A stretch of DNA of 64,000 nt from Bettongia penicillata ogilbyi (lineage: Eukaryota; Chordata; Mammalia; Diprotodontia; Potoroidae). A model generated the notes under the pieces. That model searched no databases and was not told the DNA's origin. It saw only the letters and a list, made by a program, of their open reading frames with translations. The DNA lies in NCBI GenBank assembly GCA_023548195.1, contig JAJHZJ010000694.1, positions 3,502,501 through 3,566,500 of the forward strand. Direction: 5' to 3'. The first letter of the stretch is position 1; each line of letters opens with the position of its first letter. Both the position numbers and the translations under genes were made by a program. Positions 8,641 to 20,483 of this stretch are shown piece after piece.

Positions 8641-11400
8641 TTTTTTATCCTTGAGCTGGGGGTTTAATTTGCATTTCTTTAATCAATAGTGATTTAGAAC
8701 ATTTTTATATGACAATAAATAGCATTCATTTCTTCATCTGAAAACTGCCTAACTTTTCATCATTTATCAGTTGGAGATTGCCTTGTAGTCTTCTAAATTT
8801 GACTCAGTTCTCAATGTATTTGAAAGTGAAGTTTTTATCAGAGAAACTTGCTGTAAATCCCCTCCCCTGTTTCTGCTTTCCTTCTAATCATGGCTGAATT
8901 GGTTTTGTCTGTGTAAAAACTTTTAAATTTATTACAGTCAAAATTGTCCATGTTATATCCTGTAATGCTCTCTGTTTCTTGACTGGTTATAAATTCTTCC
9001 CATATCCACAGATCTAACAGGTAAAATATTCTATGATGCCCTAGCTTTCTTATGATATCACCATTTATATCTGTCATTTATATATTTTGACCTTGCTTTA
9101 GTATATGATGTGTAACATGCTATTCTATGCCTAGTTTCTGCCAAACTATTTTCTGGTTTTCCTAGAAATTTTTATAAAATGATGAGTTTTTAGCCCCAAT
9201 GCTTGGATCTTTGGATGTATGAAATACTAGATAATAATAACCTTTGACTACTATGTACTTTATTTTTTCTATAGTTATTTTAATTGGAATTTCTCTTTTT
9301 ATGTCTTTCTAGTTGATTTTGATGGTAATATATAGAAATGCTGATGATTTTTATAAGCTTATTTTATATCCTGCACCTTTGCTAAAGGTGTTAATTGCTT
9401 CAATGAGAATGATAGTTTTCTTTCCTGATTGCCTATTCTAATTTATTCAGTTTCGTTTTTTCCTCTTATTGCTATAGCTAGCATTTCTAGTTTGGTATTG
9501 AATAATAGTGTTGGGTGTCTTTTCTTAATCCCTGATTTTATTGGGAAGGCTTCCTGCTTATTCTTATTACAGATAATGCTTGCTCTTTATTTTAGGTAGA
9601 TACTACTTAATGTTCCATCGATTTCTTTGCTTTCCAGCATTTTTAACAAGAATGAGTTTTGCATTTTGTCAAAAAATTTTCTGCATATATTGGGTTCTTA
9701 ATATAATTTTTATTGGTATTGTTATTGATATAGTCACTTATGCTGATAGTTTTCCTAATAATGAACAAGCCCTGTACTCCTGGTATAAATCTCACCTAGT
9801 CACAGTGTATGATCTTTGTGATATATTGCTATAGTCTCCTTGTTAGTATTTTATTGAAATTTTTGCACCAATATTCATTAAGGAAATTGGTCCATAGTCT
9901 TTTTCTCTGTTTTGGTTTTTCCTAATTTTTGTACCAACACCAAATTGGTGTTATAAAAGGAATTTAGTAGGACCCCCTTGCCTATTTTTCCAAATAAATT
10001 ATATAGTTTTGGAATTAATTGTTCTTTGAATGTGTGATAGAATTCCCTTATGAATTCATCTGATCTTGAGGGTTTTTGCCTAGGGGGCTTATTTATGGCT
10101 TGTTCAATTTCTTTTTTTTCTAAGATAGGATTATTTAAGTATTCTATTTCCTCTTCTCTTAATTTATGCAATTTTTATTTTTGCAAATATTCATCCATTT
10201 CACTAAGATTATTAGATTTATTGGTAGATTGATCAAAATAGCCCCTAATAATTGCTTTAATTTTATCTTCATTAATGGTGATTTCAGTTTTTTCATTTTT
10301 AATACTGGTAATTGGTTTTCTTCTTTCTTTTTTTTTTTAAATCAAATTGACCAGGAGTTTTTCTATTGTATTGTTTTCCCCAATAAACTCAGCTACTAGT
10401 TTTATTTATTAACTCAATGTTTTTCTTACTTGCAATTTTTATTAATCTTTCCATTGATTTTCAGGATTTCCAATTTGGTATTTAATTGAGGATTTAAAAT
10501 TTGTTCATTTTTAATTTTTTTAATTGCATGCTTAATTCATTGATCTGAGCTCTTTTTTTCTTTTATTGATTTATGTGTTCAGAGATAAATGTTCCCCTAA
10601 GTGCTTTTCTGGCTGCCTCCCATAAATTTTAAAATGTTGCCACATTGTTTTCATTCCCTTTAATTAAATTATTGATTATTTCTTTGATTTGTTCTTTGAC
10701 TCCATTATTCTTTGATATTAAATTATTTAGTTTAAAATTAATTTTGCTCCTATTTTTCCACAGCCCTTTATTGAATTTAGTTTTTATTACATTGTGGTCT
10801 GTAAAGGGTGTATTTAATATTTCTGCTTTTCTGCATTTGGTTGTTAGCTTTTTATATCCTTATACATGGTCATGGTTTTTGTGAAGGTGCCATGTACAAC
10901 TGAGGAAAAGTTATCTTCCTTGATTCCCATTCAGTTTTCTTCAAAGATCTTTCTTCTCTAATTTTTCTATTCCCTTTATATTTTTTCTTGTATTTTTGGG
11001 GGGTTAGATTTATTTAACTCTGAAAGGGAAAAATTGAGGTATCCCACTAGTATACTTTTACCATCGATTTCCTCCTCATAACTCATTTAAATTTTCTTTT
11101 AAGAATTTGAATGCTATACCATTTGGTGCATGTATGTTTAGTACTGTTATTCATTATCTATGGTGTTTTTTAAAAAGCAAAATGTACTTTCCCTATCTAT
11201 CTCTTTCAATTAGAAATATTTTTGCTTTTGCTTTTTCTGAGACCATGATCGCTACTTCCGACTTTCTTTTTTTACTTCAATTGAAGTATAATAGATTTTA
11301 CTTTAGTACATGAGTTTTAATCTGTATTTCTTTCTGCTTCAAATGTGTTTCTTATAAACAACATATTGTTGGATCCAGCTATCCTCTTCAAATTTATGGA
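8641..11400 (-). pseudogene. L1 ORF2 (endonuclease and reverse transcriptase) remnant
   Basis: The clearest part is the 97-residue frame at 9878-10171 (minus). Its ITEMs [40 protein letters not shown] and [13 protein letters not shown] align with the start of the L1 reverse transcriptase domain. The C-terminal portion is readable in 8660-9070. The ORF2 start is near 11400, where the minus strand reads as the usual NVNGIN motif. The frame is broken throughout, and I cannot see an intact catalytic FADD box. Confidence 0.85.
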
Positions 11401-11942
11401 TGAGTTAATTCCATTCACATTGACAGTTATGATTACTCACTGTGTATTTCTCTCCATCCTACTTTCCTCTCTTTTATCCTTCCCTCCCTCTCTCCCTTTT
11501 TACCCTGTCCAGCCTCAAAAATTTGTTTTGTCTTTGACTAATGCTTTCTCTAATCCACTCTCTTTTCTTTTATCTCCCCCCCTTTCTACTTCCCTGTAGG
11601 GCAAGAGAGAGTTCTATATTCAAATGAATGCATATTATTCCTTCTTTGAGCCAATCCTGATTAGAGTAAATTTTAAGTACTCTACTACTTACATCTCCCC
11701 TCTTCCTCTGCACTGTAAAAGCTCACTAATGTGAGATGATTTACTCCATTTTACCTCTCCTTTCTTCCTTCTTCCAGTGTATTCCTCTTTCTCACTCTTT
11801 AATTTTATTTTGTAAAAATCATTTTTTCATAGTCAACTCACACCTGTGTCTTCTATGTATATTTCTTCTGATTGCCCCAATAATGATAATGTTTTTGGAA
11901 GCTATGGGTATTTTTTTCCCGTGTAGGAATATATACAGTTTA

Positions 11943-11957
11943 AGATTAATGTATCCC
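11943..11957. repeat. target-site duplication, left copy
   Basis: AGATTAATGTATCCC, identical to 12954-12968. Confidence 0.95.
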
Positions 11958-12953
11958 CAAGTGGTTCCCCAGTTGAAACATGGTCAAAGGATATGAACAG
12001 GAAGTTTTCAGAAGAAGAAATTAAAGCTATCTATGGTCATATGAAAAAATGCTCTAAATCACTATTGATTACAGAGATGCAAATCAAAACAACTCTGAAG
12101 TACCACATCATACCTATCAGATTGGCTAACATCACAAAACAGGAAGATAATAAATGTTGGAGAAAATGTGGGATAGTTGGAACACTAATTCATTGTTGGT
12201 GGAGCTGTGAGCTGATCCCACCATTCTGGAGAGCAATTTGGAACTATGCCCAAAGGGCTACAAAAATGTGCATACACTTTGACCCAGTAATATCACTTCT
12301 AGAAGTATATCCCAGAAATCGTAAAAATGGGAAAGGGTCCTACATGTACAAAAATATTTATAGCAGCTCTCTATGTGGTGGCCAAGAACTGGAAATCAAG
12401 GGGATGTCCATTAGTTGGAGAATGGATAAACAAGTTGTGGTATATGAATGTAATGAATACTATTGTTCTATAAGAAATGATAAACAAGAAGGCTTCAGAG
12501 AGGCCTGGAAGGACTTATATAAATTGATGCTGAATGAAATGAGAAGAACCAGGAGAAAGTTGTACATAGTAACAACCACAGTGTATGAGGATTTTTTCTG
12601 GTAGACTTAGCCCTTCACAGCAATGCAAGGACCTAAAATATTCCCACAGGACTCTTGAGGCAAAGTGACATCCACATCCAGAGAAAGAACTATGGAACTG
12701 GAACACAGAATGAAGCAGAATATTTTTTTCTTGTGTTATGTTTTGTTTTGGTCTGTTTTTTTTTTCTTATGGCTTCCCCCCATTCATTTGAATTCCTCTA
12801 TGTAGCATGACAAATGTGAAAATGTTTTTAATCAGAATGTATGTATAGAAAGCAAATAAGATTGCACACCATCCTCAAGGAGGGAGGGGGTAGGAAGGAG
12901 AGAAAAACTGAAAACATAAATTAATAATAATAATAATAGAAGAAAGTAAAAAG
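11958..12953 (+). mobile_element. 5'-truncated L1 nested in the antisense L1
   Basis: A 996-bp L1 3' end in sense orientation: end of ORF2 (11993-12604), 3' UTR, and an A-rich tail with ATA repeats (12917-12953). A perfect 15-bp duplication flanks it, and the host L1 spacer continues uninterrupted on both sides. It is younger than its host element. Confidence 0.95.
11993..12604 (+). pseudogene. L1 ORF2 C-terminal fragment (203 codons)
   Basis: This is the longest open frame in the window. It runs from MNRKFSEEEIKAIYGHMKKC to the ORF2 stop and contains the cysteine motif region (NKCWRKCGIVGTLIHCWWSC), FWRAIWNYAQRATKM and EYYCSIRNDKQEGFREAWKD. A full ORF2 is about 1,250 codons, so only the last sixth is present. 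No promoter is attached. The open frame reflects recent insertion, not function. Confidence 0.92.
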
Positions 12954-12968
12954 AGATTAATGTATCCC
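12954..12968. repeat. target-site duplication, right copy
   Basis: AGATTAATGTATCCC, identical to 11943-11957. Confidence 0.95.
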
Positions 12969-13740
12969 TTATGATTTCTCTTTCGTATAACCTTTATATG
13001 TCTCTGTTGAGTCTTGTATTTGAAAGTCAGATTTTCTATTCAGCTCTTCTCTTTCTGTCAAACATGCTTGAAAGTCCTCTTTTTCATTAATTTTTATTTT
13101 TTTTTGCCCAGAAGGATTATACTGTTTTTCTGGGTGATTCTAATTTTGTATCATTCTACCTGTATATTTTTTCCTTTTAATTAATTGGTCTTATTTGATT
13201 GTTTTAGTACATATAAATCTGCCTCCTCCTTTATTTGGGGTCCAGTGCCAAAGCTGAGGAGGCCTGGTCCCAATTTGTTATGCAATTGGCATGCGTTGTT
13301 TAATAAATTGAAATGCTCAAGAGCTTAAACCTTTGCTTCCTGAGACATTTCAATTTTCACCTTTTACAAGATACTATTTTCTTCGCTAATTTTTGTCTTC
13401 TTTACCAAGTTGTTAACTCTCTTTATGCAATATTCTTGCATCATTCTCATTTCTTTTCCCATGCTTCTTCTATCTCTTATTTTATATTTAAACTCTTTTT
13501 AAGCTTTTCCAGGAATTCTTTCAGTGCCTATAACTAATTCACACGTTTCTTTGAAGCTTTGCATGTATCTATTTTGTTTTTGGTGTCTTCTGAATTTGTG
13601 TCTTGATCTTCCTTGTTACCACAGCAACTTTCTATAGTCACTTTCTATTTACTTCTTTGATAGCTCATTTTCCATCCTGTTTCTTGACTTTGAACTTGAT
13701 GTTAAACTTGAACTTTGTTCCTGCAGGTGGAGGAGGTACT
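12969..13740 (-). pseudogene. L1 ORF1 remnant split by an LTR fragment
   Basis: 12969-13150 (minus) holds the ORF1 C-terminal end, readable as EDFQACLTEREELNRKSDFQ. 13376-13740 holds the N-terminal part with the start of the coiled coil. The two parts together are about 550 bp against about 1,050 bp for an intact ORF1, so sequence was lost as well as interrupted. Confidence 0.75.
13155..13376 (+). mobile_element. endogenous retrovirus LTR fragment (3' part)
   Basis: Aligns with the last 200 bp of the solo LTR at 23035-23813: AATTAATTGGTCTTATTTGA, TATAAAT (13212), TTGGGGTCCAGTGC, polyadenylation signal AATAAA (13302-13307) and the end CATTTCAATTTTCACC. Copy similarity stops at ACAA near 13376, which defines the LTR end. 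Only the promoter core, R and U5 remain. No coding sequence. Confidence 0.8.
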
Positions 13741-14530
13741 GCTCCCAGCTTTATTTATTTTTGTGCTGCTATTTTCAGAGTTAGTTCTTGAGATCGGTAA
13801 GTTTTTGCTTCTTACAAAGTGGTATGATCTAAGGAGAGGTGTAGTCAAGAGAGTGGTCTGAACCAAAACCACTCTTCTCCACCATGAAATTGTGACCAGG
13901 GTTCCTGGGACCACAAGTGCTTTCACTAATTATAATCCTGGAATTCTGACTCGGGCTTCTGATCTCTTGCAGTCAAAAGCATCAATGGTCTTTTCTGCCT
14001 TGGGTCTCAGACTAGGGATCCACCTCTCCTGTGCGTGACCACAGGGCCTCTTCTCTTTCCTGGAAATGTGACCAGGGTCTTTGATCCCTTGGACTACAAA
14101 TTCTTGTGCACTAGTTCTCTTCTTTGCCCTGGAACTATATTTGTAATGCAATAGGATTCAGCACAGTTTCAGCAAAGAGTCTCCTCTAATCTCCTTTAAA
14201 CCAACTTGTCTGACATCCTTGCTTTCTTTTGGATGAGAGTTCCCAAAACCACTATTGATGCCAATACCCCTAAGACCCATAATTGTCTTGTGTGACCTGT
14301 ATTGCACAGGACCACAACCCCAATGAGACACCCCTTTCTTGTCTAAGTTATTTTGGGCTAAAAAACATGACCTACTAAGTTGTCTTGGGCTGGAAAATTG
14401 TTTTATCCCCAACATTTTGTTAGTTCAGCCACTCCAGCATTCGATTTAAGGCATTATTTTGGAGTTGCTTTGAGGGGAATTTGGAAGATCTCAGGTGAGT
14501 CCTGGCCTTTACTCCTCCATCTTGATCTAT
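13741..14530 (-). promoter_or_regulatory. L1 5' UTR (internal promoter region), decayed
   Basis: On the minus strand it starts with a degenerate form of the L1 5' end (AGATGGAGGAG) and continues through CACCTGAGATCTTCCAAATT, closely matching the 5' UTR at 15497. It shows the large L1 reached its 5' end. Confidence 0.7.
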
Positions 14531-14666
14531 CAACTCATGGCAACTTTTTCAAAAGAAATTGGCTTGAAAGAGTAATCTAGAATTTTTTTTTTAAACTATC
14601 TGGTATACTTATAGGAACTAACATAGAAACAAAGTTGGACTAAATCAAATGTAGTATGACGTAGAC

Positions 14667-14868
14667 CAGGGGTGAAGAACTTCTGGTCTCCAAGCCACAT
14701 GTAGCCCTCTAGGTCTTCAGGTGTGGTCCTTTGACTGAATCCAGACTTCACAGAACAAATACCTTTAATAAAAGTATTTGCTCTGTAAAACTTGAACTTA
14801 GTCAAAAGGCCACACCCAAGGACCTAGAAGGCCACATGTGGCCTTGAGGCCACAGCTTCCCCATTCCT
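14667..14868. mobile_element. palindromic hAT MITE
   Basis: A 202-bp element whose two arms are near-complete inverted repeats: left CAGGGGTG and CCACATGTAGCCCTCTAGGT, right GGACCTAGAAGGCCACATGT and CCCATTCCT. Flanking 8-mers ACGTAGAC (14659-14666) and AAATAGAC (14869-14876) match at 6 of 8 positions, fitting the 8-bp duplication of hAT elements. It has no coding capacity and could fold into a long hairpin. Confidence 0.85.
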
Positions 14869-15124
14869 AAATAGACTGCCAAAGACAGGAAAGACCTGGT
14901 GCTAAATGCTGTTAGAGATAGTTGCCAATATTGCAACTCTGGGTAAGTCTTGTAACTATCCTGTAACTCAGTTTTCTCATGTGTGAGATGAAAGAATTGG
15001 CCTCCATGGTTCCTAGGATCCCTTTAGCTTTAAACCTATTATATGATGGAAAGAAGTGGTTTATTTTGTTTAGTTGGTCAGTGCTAAGAAGCAATGGGGA
15101 AAATTATTCCCTTTTAATTAAATT

Positions 15125-15445
15125 CTAGAAATATTTATTGAACACCTATTTTTGAGAGCAGTGTTACAAGATAGGCACTGAGTTGTAAAAATTTACAATT
15201 TCATATATGTAAATATACTAATATACAAAAGAAAAGTCTCTGCCATCATGGAGCTTATAGTTTAGTAGAACATGACACCTATACAGAAAACCAAAATACA
15301 GAAGAATACATGAGAAATGCATATGAGAGATACAAACAAAATTCTTGGGAGATCTGAAGGGACAAAGACCATTATTAATGGCAGGTTTTGGTGTCAGGGA
15401 GGGCTTCCGATAGGAGATGATATTTGAATTGGCCATTAAAAGACA
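15125..15445 (-). repeat. L2 LINE 3' end
   Basis: Antisense L2: AATATTTATTGAACACCTAT at the start, CATCATGGAGCTTATAGTTT in the middle, and GTGTCAGGGAGGGCTTCCGA near the end. Confidence 0.8.
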
Positions 15446-16239
15446 AATGGGAAATTCAGCTACAGAGATTCCTTTATTTGATAAAATTATTAGCTATGGG
15501 GGCAGAGCCAAAATGAAGGAGAAAAGGCAAGGTCTCACCTGAGCTCTTCCAAATTCCCCTTCAAACTTGAACCCCTCAAAACAAATTCTGAAGCAGAAGA
15601 ACCCACAAAAGGACCGAGTAAAAGTTTTCTGGTCCAAGGAAGTTTGGAAGGTTTGCAGGAAAGGTCTCTTTCATTGGAGTAAGAGTGGCGGGCACTCTAG
15701 TTCAGGCTGTGTCAGTGTAGGCTCTGCCCTAGCAAATCAGCAGTGGACCATGCAGGTAACTGAATCAATGGCATTAGTAGTTTCCAGAACTCTCAGCCAA
15801 CAGATGGTAGGAGGTTTGGATAACTGGTCATAAGGAGACTACAGGAATCCCTTTGATAACCCTGGTGCAGGACTCTGTTGCATTGCCCATAGTCGATCCC
15901 AGTTGAAATCCTGGGGAGCAATTCTAGGGAAACGAGGAGCACTAGCACATCAGAGCTTGCAGCTGCAGGGGATCAGGGACCCTCTTCACAGGTCCTGGGT
16001 GGAAAAGAGTGCTTGTGGTTGTTTATAGACTAGAGCACAGACCAAAATATCACATTCTTCTTCAATCATACTGCCTTGGAGGAAATTAAAACTTATAAAC
16101 CCTCAGAACTAGGTCTGAGAGCAGGAACAAGAAAGGTCCAAAACGTGGGACAGGGCTTTCTTCACTCCACTTTAACTTAGAGTTAAAAAAAGAGTCCCAC
16201 TTTAATATAGCATTAAAAGTCCAGAAATAGTTTGGAAAA

Positions 16240-17288
16240 ATGAGCAAACAAGCAAACGAAAGAACCTCCCTATGCACATTACTGTGGCAAATGTGAAGAT
16301 CAAAATAGAAAACTCAGAAGAAGACAACAAAGTCAACATGGTTACACCCAAAGCCTCAAAGAAAAAAGTGGTTTGTTCCAGGAAATGAGAATTCTTGGAA
16401 GAGCTCAAAAAGAATTTTAAGAATCAGAGAGATAGAGGAAAAATTGGGAAAACAGTTGAGAAACGATACAAGAAAATCATGAAAAAAGAATCAACAGCTT
16501 GATAAAAGAGGCCCAAAAAATACTGAAAAAAAAATCACTTTAAAGAACAGAATAAGTCAAATGGCAAAAGAGCTACAAAAATTCTGAAGAAAAGAACTCA
16601 TTTAAAAGTAGAATTGGTCAAATGGAAAAAGGAGGTAAAAAAGCACACTAAAGAAACTAATTCCTTAAAAATTAAAATTGGGCAAGTAGAAGCTAATGAC
16701 TCCATGAGACATCGAGAAACAGTAAAACAAAAAGAATAAAAAAAGAATAAAATGTAAAATGCCTCACTGCAAAAACAAATGACCTGAAAAACAGATTGAG
16801 GAAAGATAAACTGAGAATGATTGGGCTCCTTGAAAGTCATGACAAAAAAAGACCCTAGACATCATCTCTCAAGAAATTGTCAAGGAAAACTGTCCTGATA
16901 GTCTAGATCCAGAGGGTAAAATAGAAATTGAAAGAATCTACTGATCACCTCCTGAAAGAGACATCAAAACAAAATCACCCAGGAATATTGTAACCAAATT
17001 CCAAAGCTCCTAGGTCAAGGAGAAAATACTGCAAGCAGTCACAGTCAAGATAATACTAGATTTAACAGCTTCTATATTAAAGCATTGGAGGGCTTGGAAT
17101 ATGATATTCCAGAGGGCAAAGGAGCTAGGAGTACAATGAAGAATCACCTACCCAACAAAACTAAGTATCTTTCTTCAGGAGGAAAATGGATATTCAGTGA
17201 AACAGAGAACTTTCAAGCATTTCTGATGAAAAGACTAGAGCTGAGTAGAAAATTTGACATTTACAGTAGACTCAAGAGAAATATATAA
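16240..17288 (+). pseudogene. L1 ORF1 remnant, near full length
   Basis: Starts at ATG 16240 (MSKQANERT). The coiled-coil region (16400-16800) is rich in K/E heptads but broken by stops. The C-terminal domain is readable at 17085-17288: GKWIFSETENFQAFLMKRLE and SRKFDIYSR. The length of 1,049 bp matches an intact L1 ORF1. Confidence 0.85.
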
Positions 17289-17889
17289 AGGAAATCAAGA
17301 AAGAAAAATGATAAGGGATTCAGTAAGATAAAACTGTTTATACGCCTACATAGGAAGATGATCCTTATAACTTCTAAGAACTATTTCATTATTAGGGCAG
17401 TTAGAAGATATACATAGACAGAAGGCTTGAGAGTGAGTTGAATGTGATGGAATGATAAAAAAATTTAAGGAGTGAGACAGAAATGCGCTGGGAGAAGGGG
17501 AAAAGGAGAGTTAGAATGGGGTAAATTATCTCACAAAAGGAGTTGTGAAACACCTTTTACAGTAGAGGGGAAGATGAGAAATGTAGGGGGTGGAGAAGCT
17601 GAAACTTAACTCTCACCAGAATTTTCTCAAAGAGGGAATAAAATACACACTCAGTTGGGTATAGAAACCTATCTTACTATACAACACATGAGAAGGGGAA
17701 GGAAATAAGAGAAAGGGGATGGGGCTGATAAAAAGAAATGGAGAAGGCGGATTGGGGGAGGTGATAGAAGCGAAAACTTTTGAGACTTGACAGAGTGAAA
17801 GGAGAGAGGGAAGACAGTGTAAATGAGGGGGTGAGCAGAGTGGAGGGAAATACACAATAATCATAACTGTGAAGAAATTTTGATGAATT

Positions 17890-18530
17890 TCACTGTAAAG
17901 GCCTCATTTCTCAAATACATAGAGAAGTAAGTCAAATTTAAAAAAAAAATAGCCATTCCCTGAGTGATAAATGGTAAATGGATATGAACAGGCAATTTTC
18001 AGATGAAATAATCAAAGCTATCTATAGTCATATGAAAAAATGCTTGAATCACTATTGATAAGAAAAAATATAAATTAAAATAATTCTAACATACTACCAC
18101 ATACTTTTTAGATCGGCTAATATGACAGTAAAGAAAAATGACAAATGTGGGAGGGAATATGGTAAAATTGGGACTCATGCATTTTTGGTGGAGTTGTGAA
18201 CTGATCTAACCATTCTGAGGAGCAATTTGAAATTATTACCAAAGCACTATATAACCCTTTGACCCACCAATACTGTTAGTAAGACATATGCATCACACAG
18301 ATATGAAAACAACAAGGAATATTCATAGAAGCTCTTTTTTGTGGTGGCTAAGAATTGAAAATTGAAATGATGCCCATCAGTTGGGGAATGGCTTGCCAAG
18401 TTGTGGTGTATGATTGTAAATGGAATACTATTGTACTACAAGAGGCGACAAGTAAGATGCTCTGAGTAAAACATGGAAAGACTTACATGAACTGATGCAA
18501 AGTGAAATGAAAAGGACAAAGAGAACATTA
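17890..18530 (+). pseudogene. L1 ORF2 C-terminal remnant
   Basis: Corresponds to the same part of ORF2 as 11958-12604 but more decayed. Landmarks are GATATGAACAGGCAATTTTC, CATATGAAAAAATGC and CATCAGTTGGGGAATGGC. The frame is shifted several times. Confidence 0.85.
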
Positions 18531-18899
18531 TACACAGTAACAAAAATGTGCATTGATCAACCTAGCTATTCTCAGCAATACAAAGATCCAAGACAGTTCT
18601 GAAGGACTTATGATGAAAAATGCCATCCACTTCCAGAGAAAGAATTGATAGAGGCTGAATGTAGATTGAAGCATACTTTATTATTGTCATTTTTTAATTT
18701 TTTATTTCTCTTGGGTTGTTGGGCTTTTTTGGTCAAGGATTGCCAGTAATTTTGGAGAAATTTTCTTTCACAACATGACTAGCATGAAAATGTATTTTGT
18801 ACAATGTAGAACCTGTATTAAATTTATTGCTTTCTCAATGAGGGAGAAGGGGTAAAAGGGAAATAAATAATTTGGAATTAAAAGTTTAAAAAACAAATG

Positions 18900-19005
18900 T
18901 TAATTTTTTTACATGTAATTGGTGAAAAAATATATTAAATAAATATATCTTATATATGTATTAAATATAAAGGCATTAAATATATATGTATATATAAGTA
19001 TACTG
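18900..19005. repeat. AT-rich low-complexity tract
   Basis: Interrupted TA and TTAAATA words after the L1 tail, probably grown from the poly(A) end. Confidence 0.6.
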
Positions 19006-19179
19006 AGAGGTAATGCTTTTGTGGCAAGGTCACTAAAGAATTGTTTGGCAACCTGGATTCATAGCTGCAGAATTATGTTTGCTTTACCTCTCTTTATTGG
19101 GCCCATTTTTAGTGAGGTAGCATGCTTAATAATCTTTCCAAGTTCTTACTCCTACTAGTAACTGAATGAAAGATGAAGT

Positions 19180-19325
19180 GCAGAGAGCACTTTATCTGTA
19201 GTCAAAGGACCTGGGTTTAAATTCAAGCTGTGTGGTCTTCGGAAAATCACTTAACCTCTGTGGGCCTCACTTTCTTTGTAAAGTGACAGAGTTGATTGAC
19301 TAGATTATTTCTACTGTGAAATGAC
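19180..19325 (+). repeat. MIR SINE
   Basis: Sense: GACCTGGGTTTAAATTCAAG, AAATCACTTAACCTCTG, GCCTCACTTTCTTTGTAAAG. Confidence 0.8.
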
Positions 19326-20088
19326 CACAGTTAACACTATGCACTCTGGTGGCCTCTTTTTCTTGCAGGAACCCAAAAGATTATGTCATTTTATTAACTT
19401 AGGGTACATAGTAGAGTGTGGTCATTGTTAATGCAGTTTTATAAACAAAATTCGTTCTGTGTTCTAGGCAAACTGGACAACTAGATCTGTCCATAGCACA
19501 GAGCCTTCCACATTCTAGAAGATAACTAAATATTTATTGAATAAAATTGAATTGAATCCTAGGGAGTAGATAAACAATAGAGTTTGATAGTTTATGCTAG
19601 GTTGAGCCAGCTGTGACTGACAATCTGGTTATAAATAGCTGGTCATTGAGGTTCCTAATTTATTTGGAACAGCAGCATAAGTTGCCTGCCAATAGTCAGG
19701 AGTATTGTTTGATATTCTGGCCTGTCCCTGGAAAGACTATGTTGTAGTCTTAATCTGCAAAGGCAAATGGATCGTGAACCATATGGTGCTCATTTCCTCC
19801 TCAGCCTTTTCAGCAACTTCTCTACCCCTCATTTCAGAGCTCATAGATGTCATATATGACCACTGGAAGAACTGTGGTCAAAAGGATTCCTTACCATCAC
19901 ACGGTTGTGTTGTCTAGATGAGCTGAGTGTGAAAAGCTGATGATCCCACAGACCAAAGTCATGCCTACTCAAGGAACTTTTAAAGAGAATGCCATGAAAG
20001 GAGACCTCAGATTCAAGGTAAATGAATTGGAACAGGGAATTCATAGACCAAGGTCTGAAAATTAGGTTTTTATTCTATTTGCCTACAC
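19326..20088. other. unassigned, with an L2 tail
   Basis: 19485-19560 ends in TAAATATTTATTGAATAAAA, a sense L2 terminus. The rest shows no feature. The 64-70 residue frames at 19705-20044 overlap each other on opposite strands and lack support. Confidence 0.4.
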
Positions 20089-20203
20089 TGAATCTAAACT
20101 TCACAGAACAAATCCAAATTTGGGTTTGGATTCGGTCAAAGAGCTGCACTTGAGGACCCAGAGGACCACATGTAGCCTCGAGTCTACAGGTTCCCCACCC
20201 CTG
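20089..20203. mobile_element. one-armed copy of the palindromic hAT MITE
   Basis: Contains the centre (ACTTCACAGAACAAATCC) and the right arm ending GGTTCCCCACCCCTG, but lacks the left arm. Flanking 8-mers GCCTACAC and ACCTACGC match 6 of 8, which may be chance since one end is missing. Confidence 0.75.
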
Positions 20204-20483
20204 ACCTACGCCTCTTGCTATTTTTACTGAGGATATTGGACAAAGGTAACTACAGAGTAAAGATATCAACTAACACTTGCCTGGGAGATATTGTCTCAAA
20301 GCGATAGCAGTCTGTCCTTTTGGCTTTATCTGGGCTTAAATGAAATCCTAGAATCTCAAAGTTGGAAAGGTTTTCAGAGACTCTCTAGCTTAAGAAATAC
20401 CAGAAAAATTCTCTCTATAACATCTCTTAGAAGCGTTCCTTTGTCCTCCACTCAAAGACTTTAAAGTGATGAGGAGTTCCATT

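Larger units (their letters stand above)
8641..14530 (-). mobile_element. near full-length L1, interrupted by two insertions
   Basis: Minus-strand order from the right: 5' UTR (14530 to about 13740), ORF1 remnant (13740-13376 and 13154-12969), purine-rich inter-ORF spacer (11942 to about 11450), ORF2 endonuclease region (about 11400-10850), reverse transcriptase region (10500-9850) and the ORF2 C-terminal region down to 8641. The last 600 bp of ORF2 and the 3' UTR are missing. It is interrupted by a sense L1 tail (11958-12953) and an LTR fragment (13155-13376). The many stops mark it as old. Confidence 0.85.
15497..18930 (+). mobile_element. L1 with internal deletion of most of ORF2
   Basis: It begins with the L1 5' end (GGGGGCAGAGCC), followed by the 5' UTR (to 16239), ORF1 remnant (16240-17288) and polypurine spacer (17289 to about 17880). 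The sequence then passes within about 20 bp into the last part of ORF2 (from about 17890) and the L1 3' UTR (to about 18930, ACATGTAATTGG then AT-rich). About 3 kb of ORF2, including endonuclease and reverse transcriptase, is missing. Both ends are L1 ends, so it could have moved in this form. I did not find a clear target-site duplication. Confidence 0.85.
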
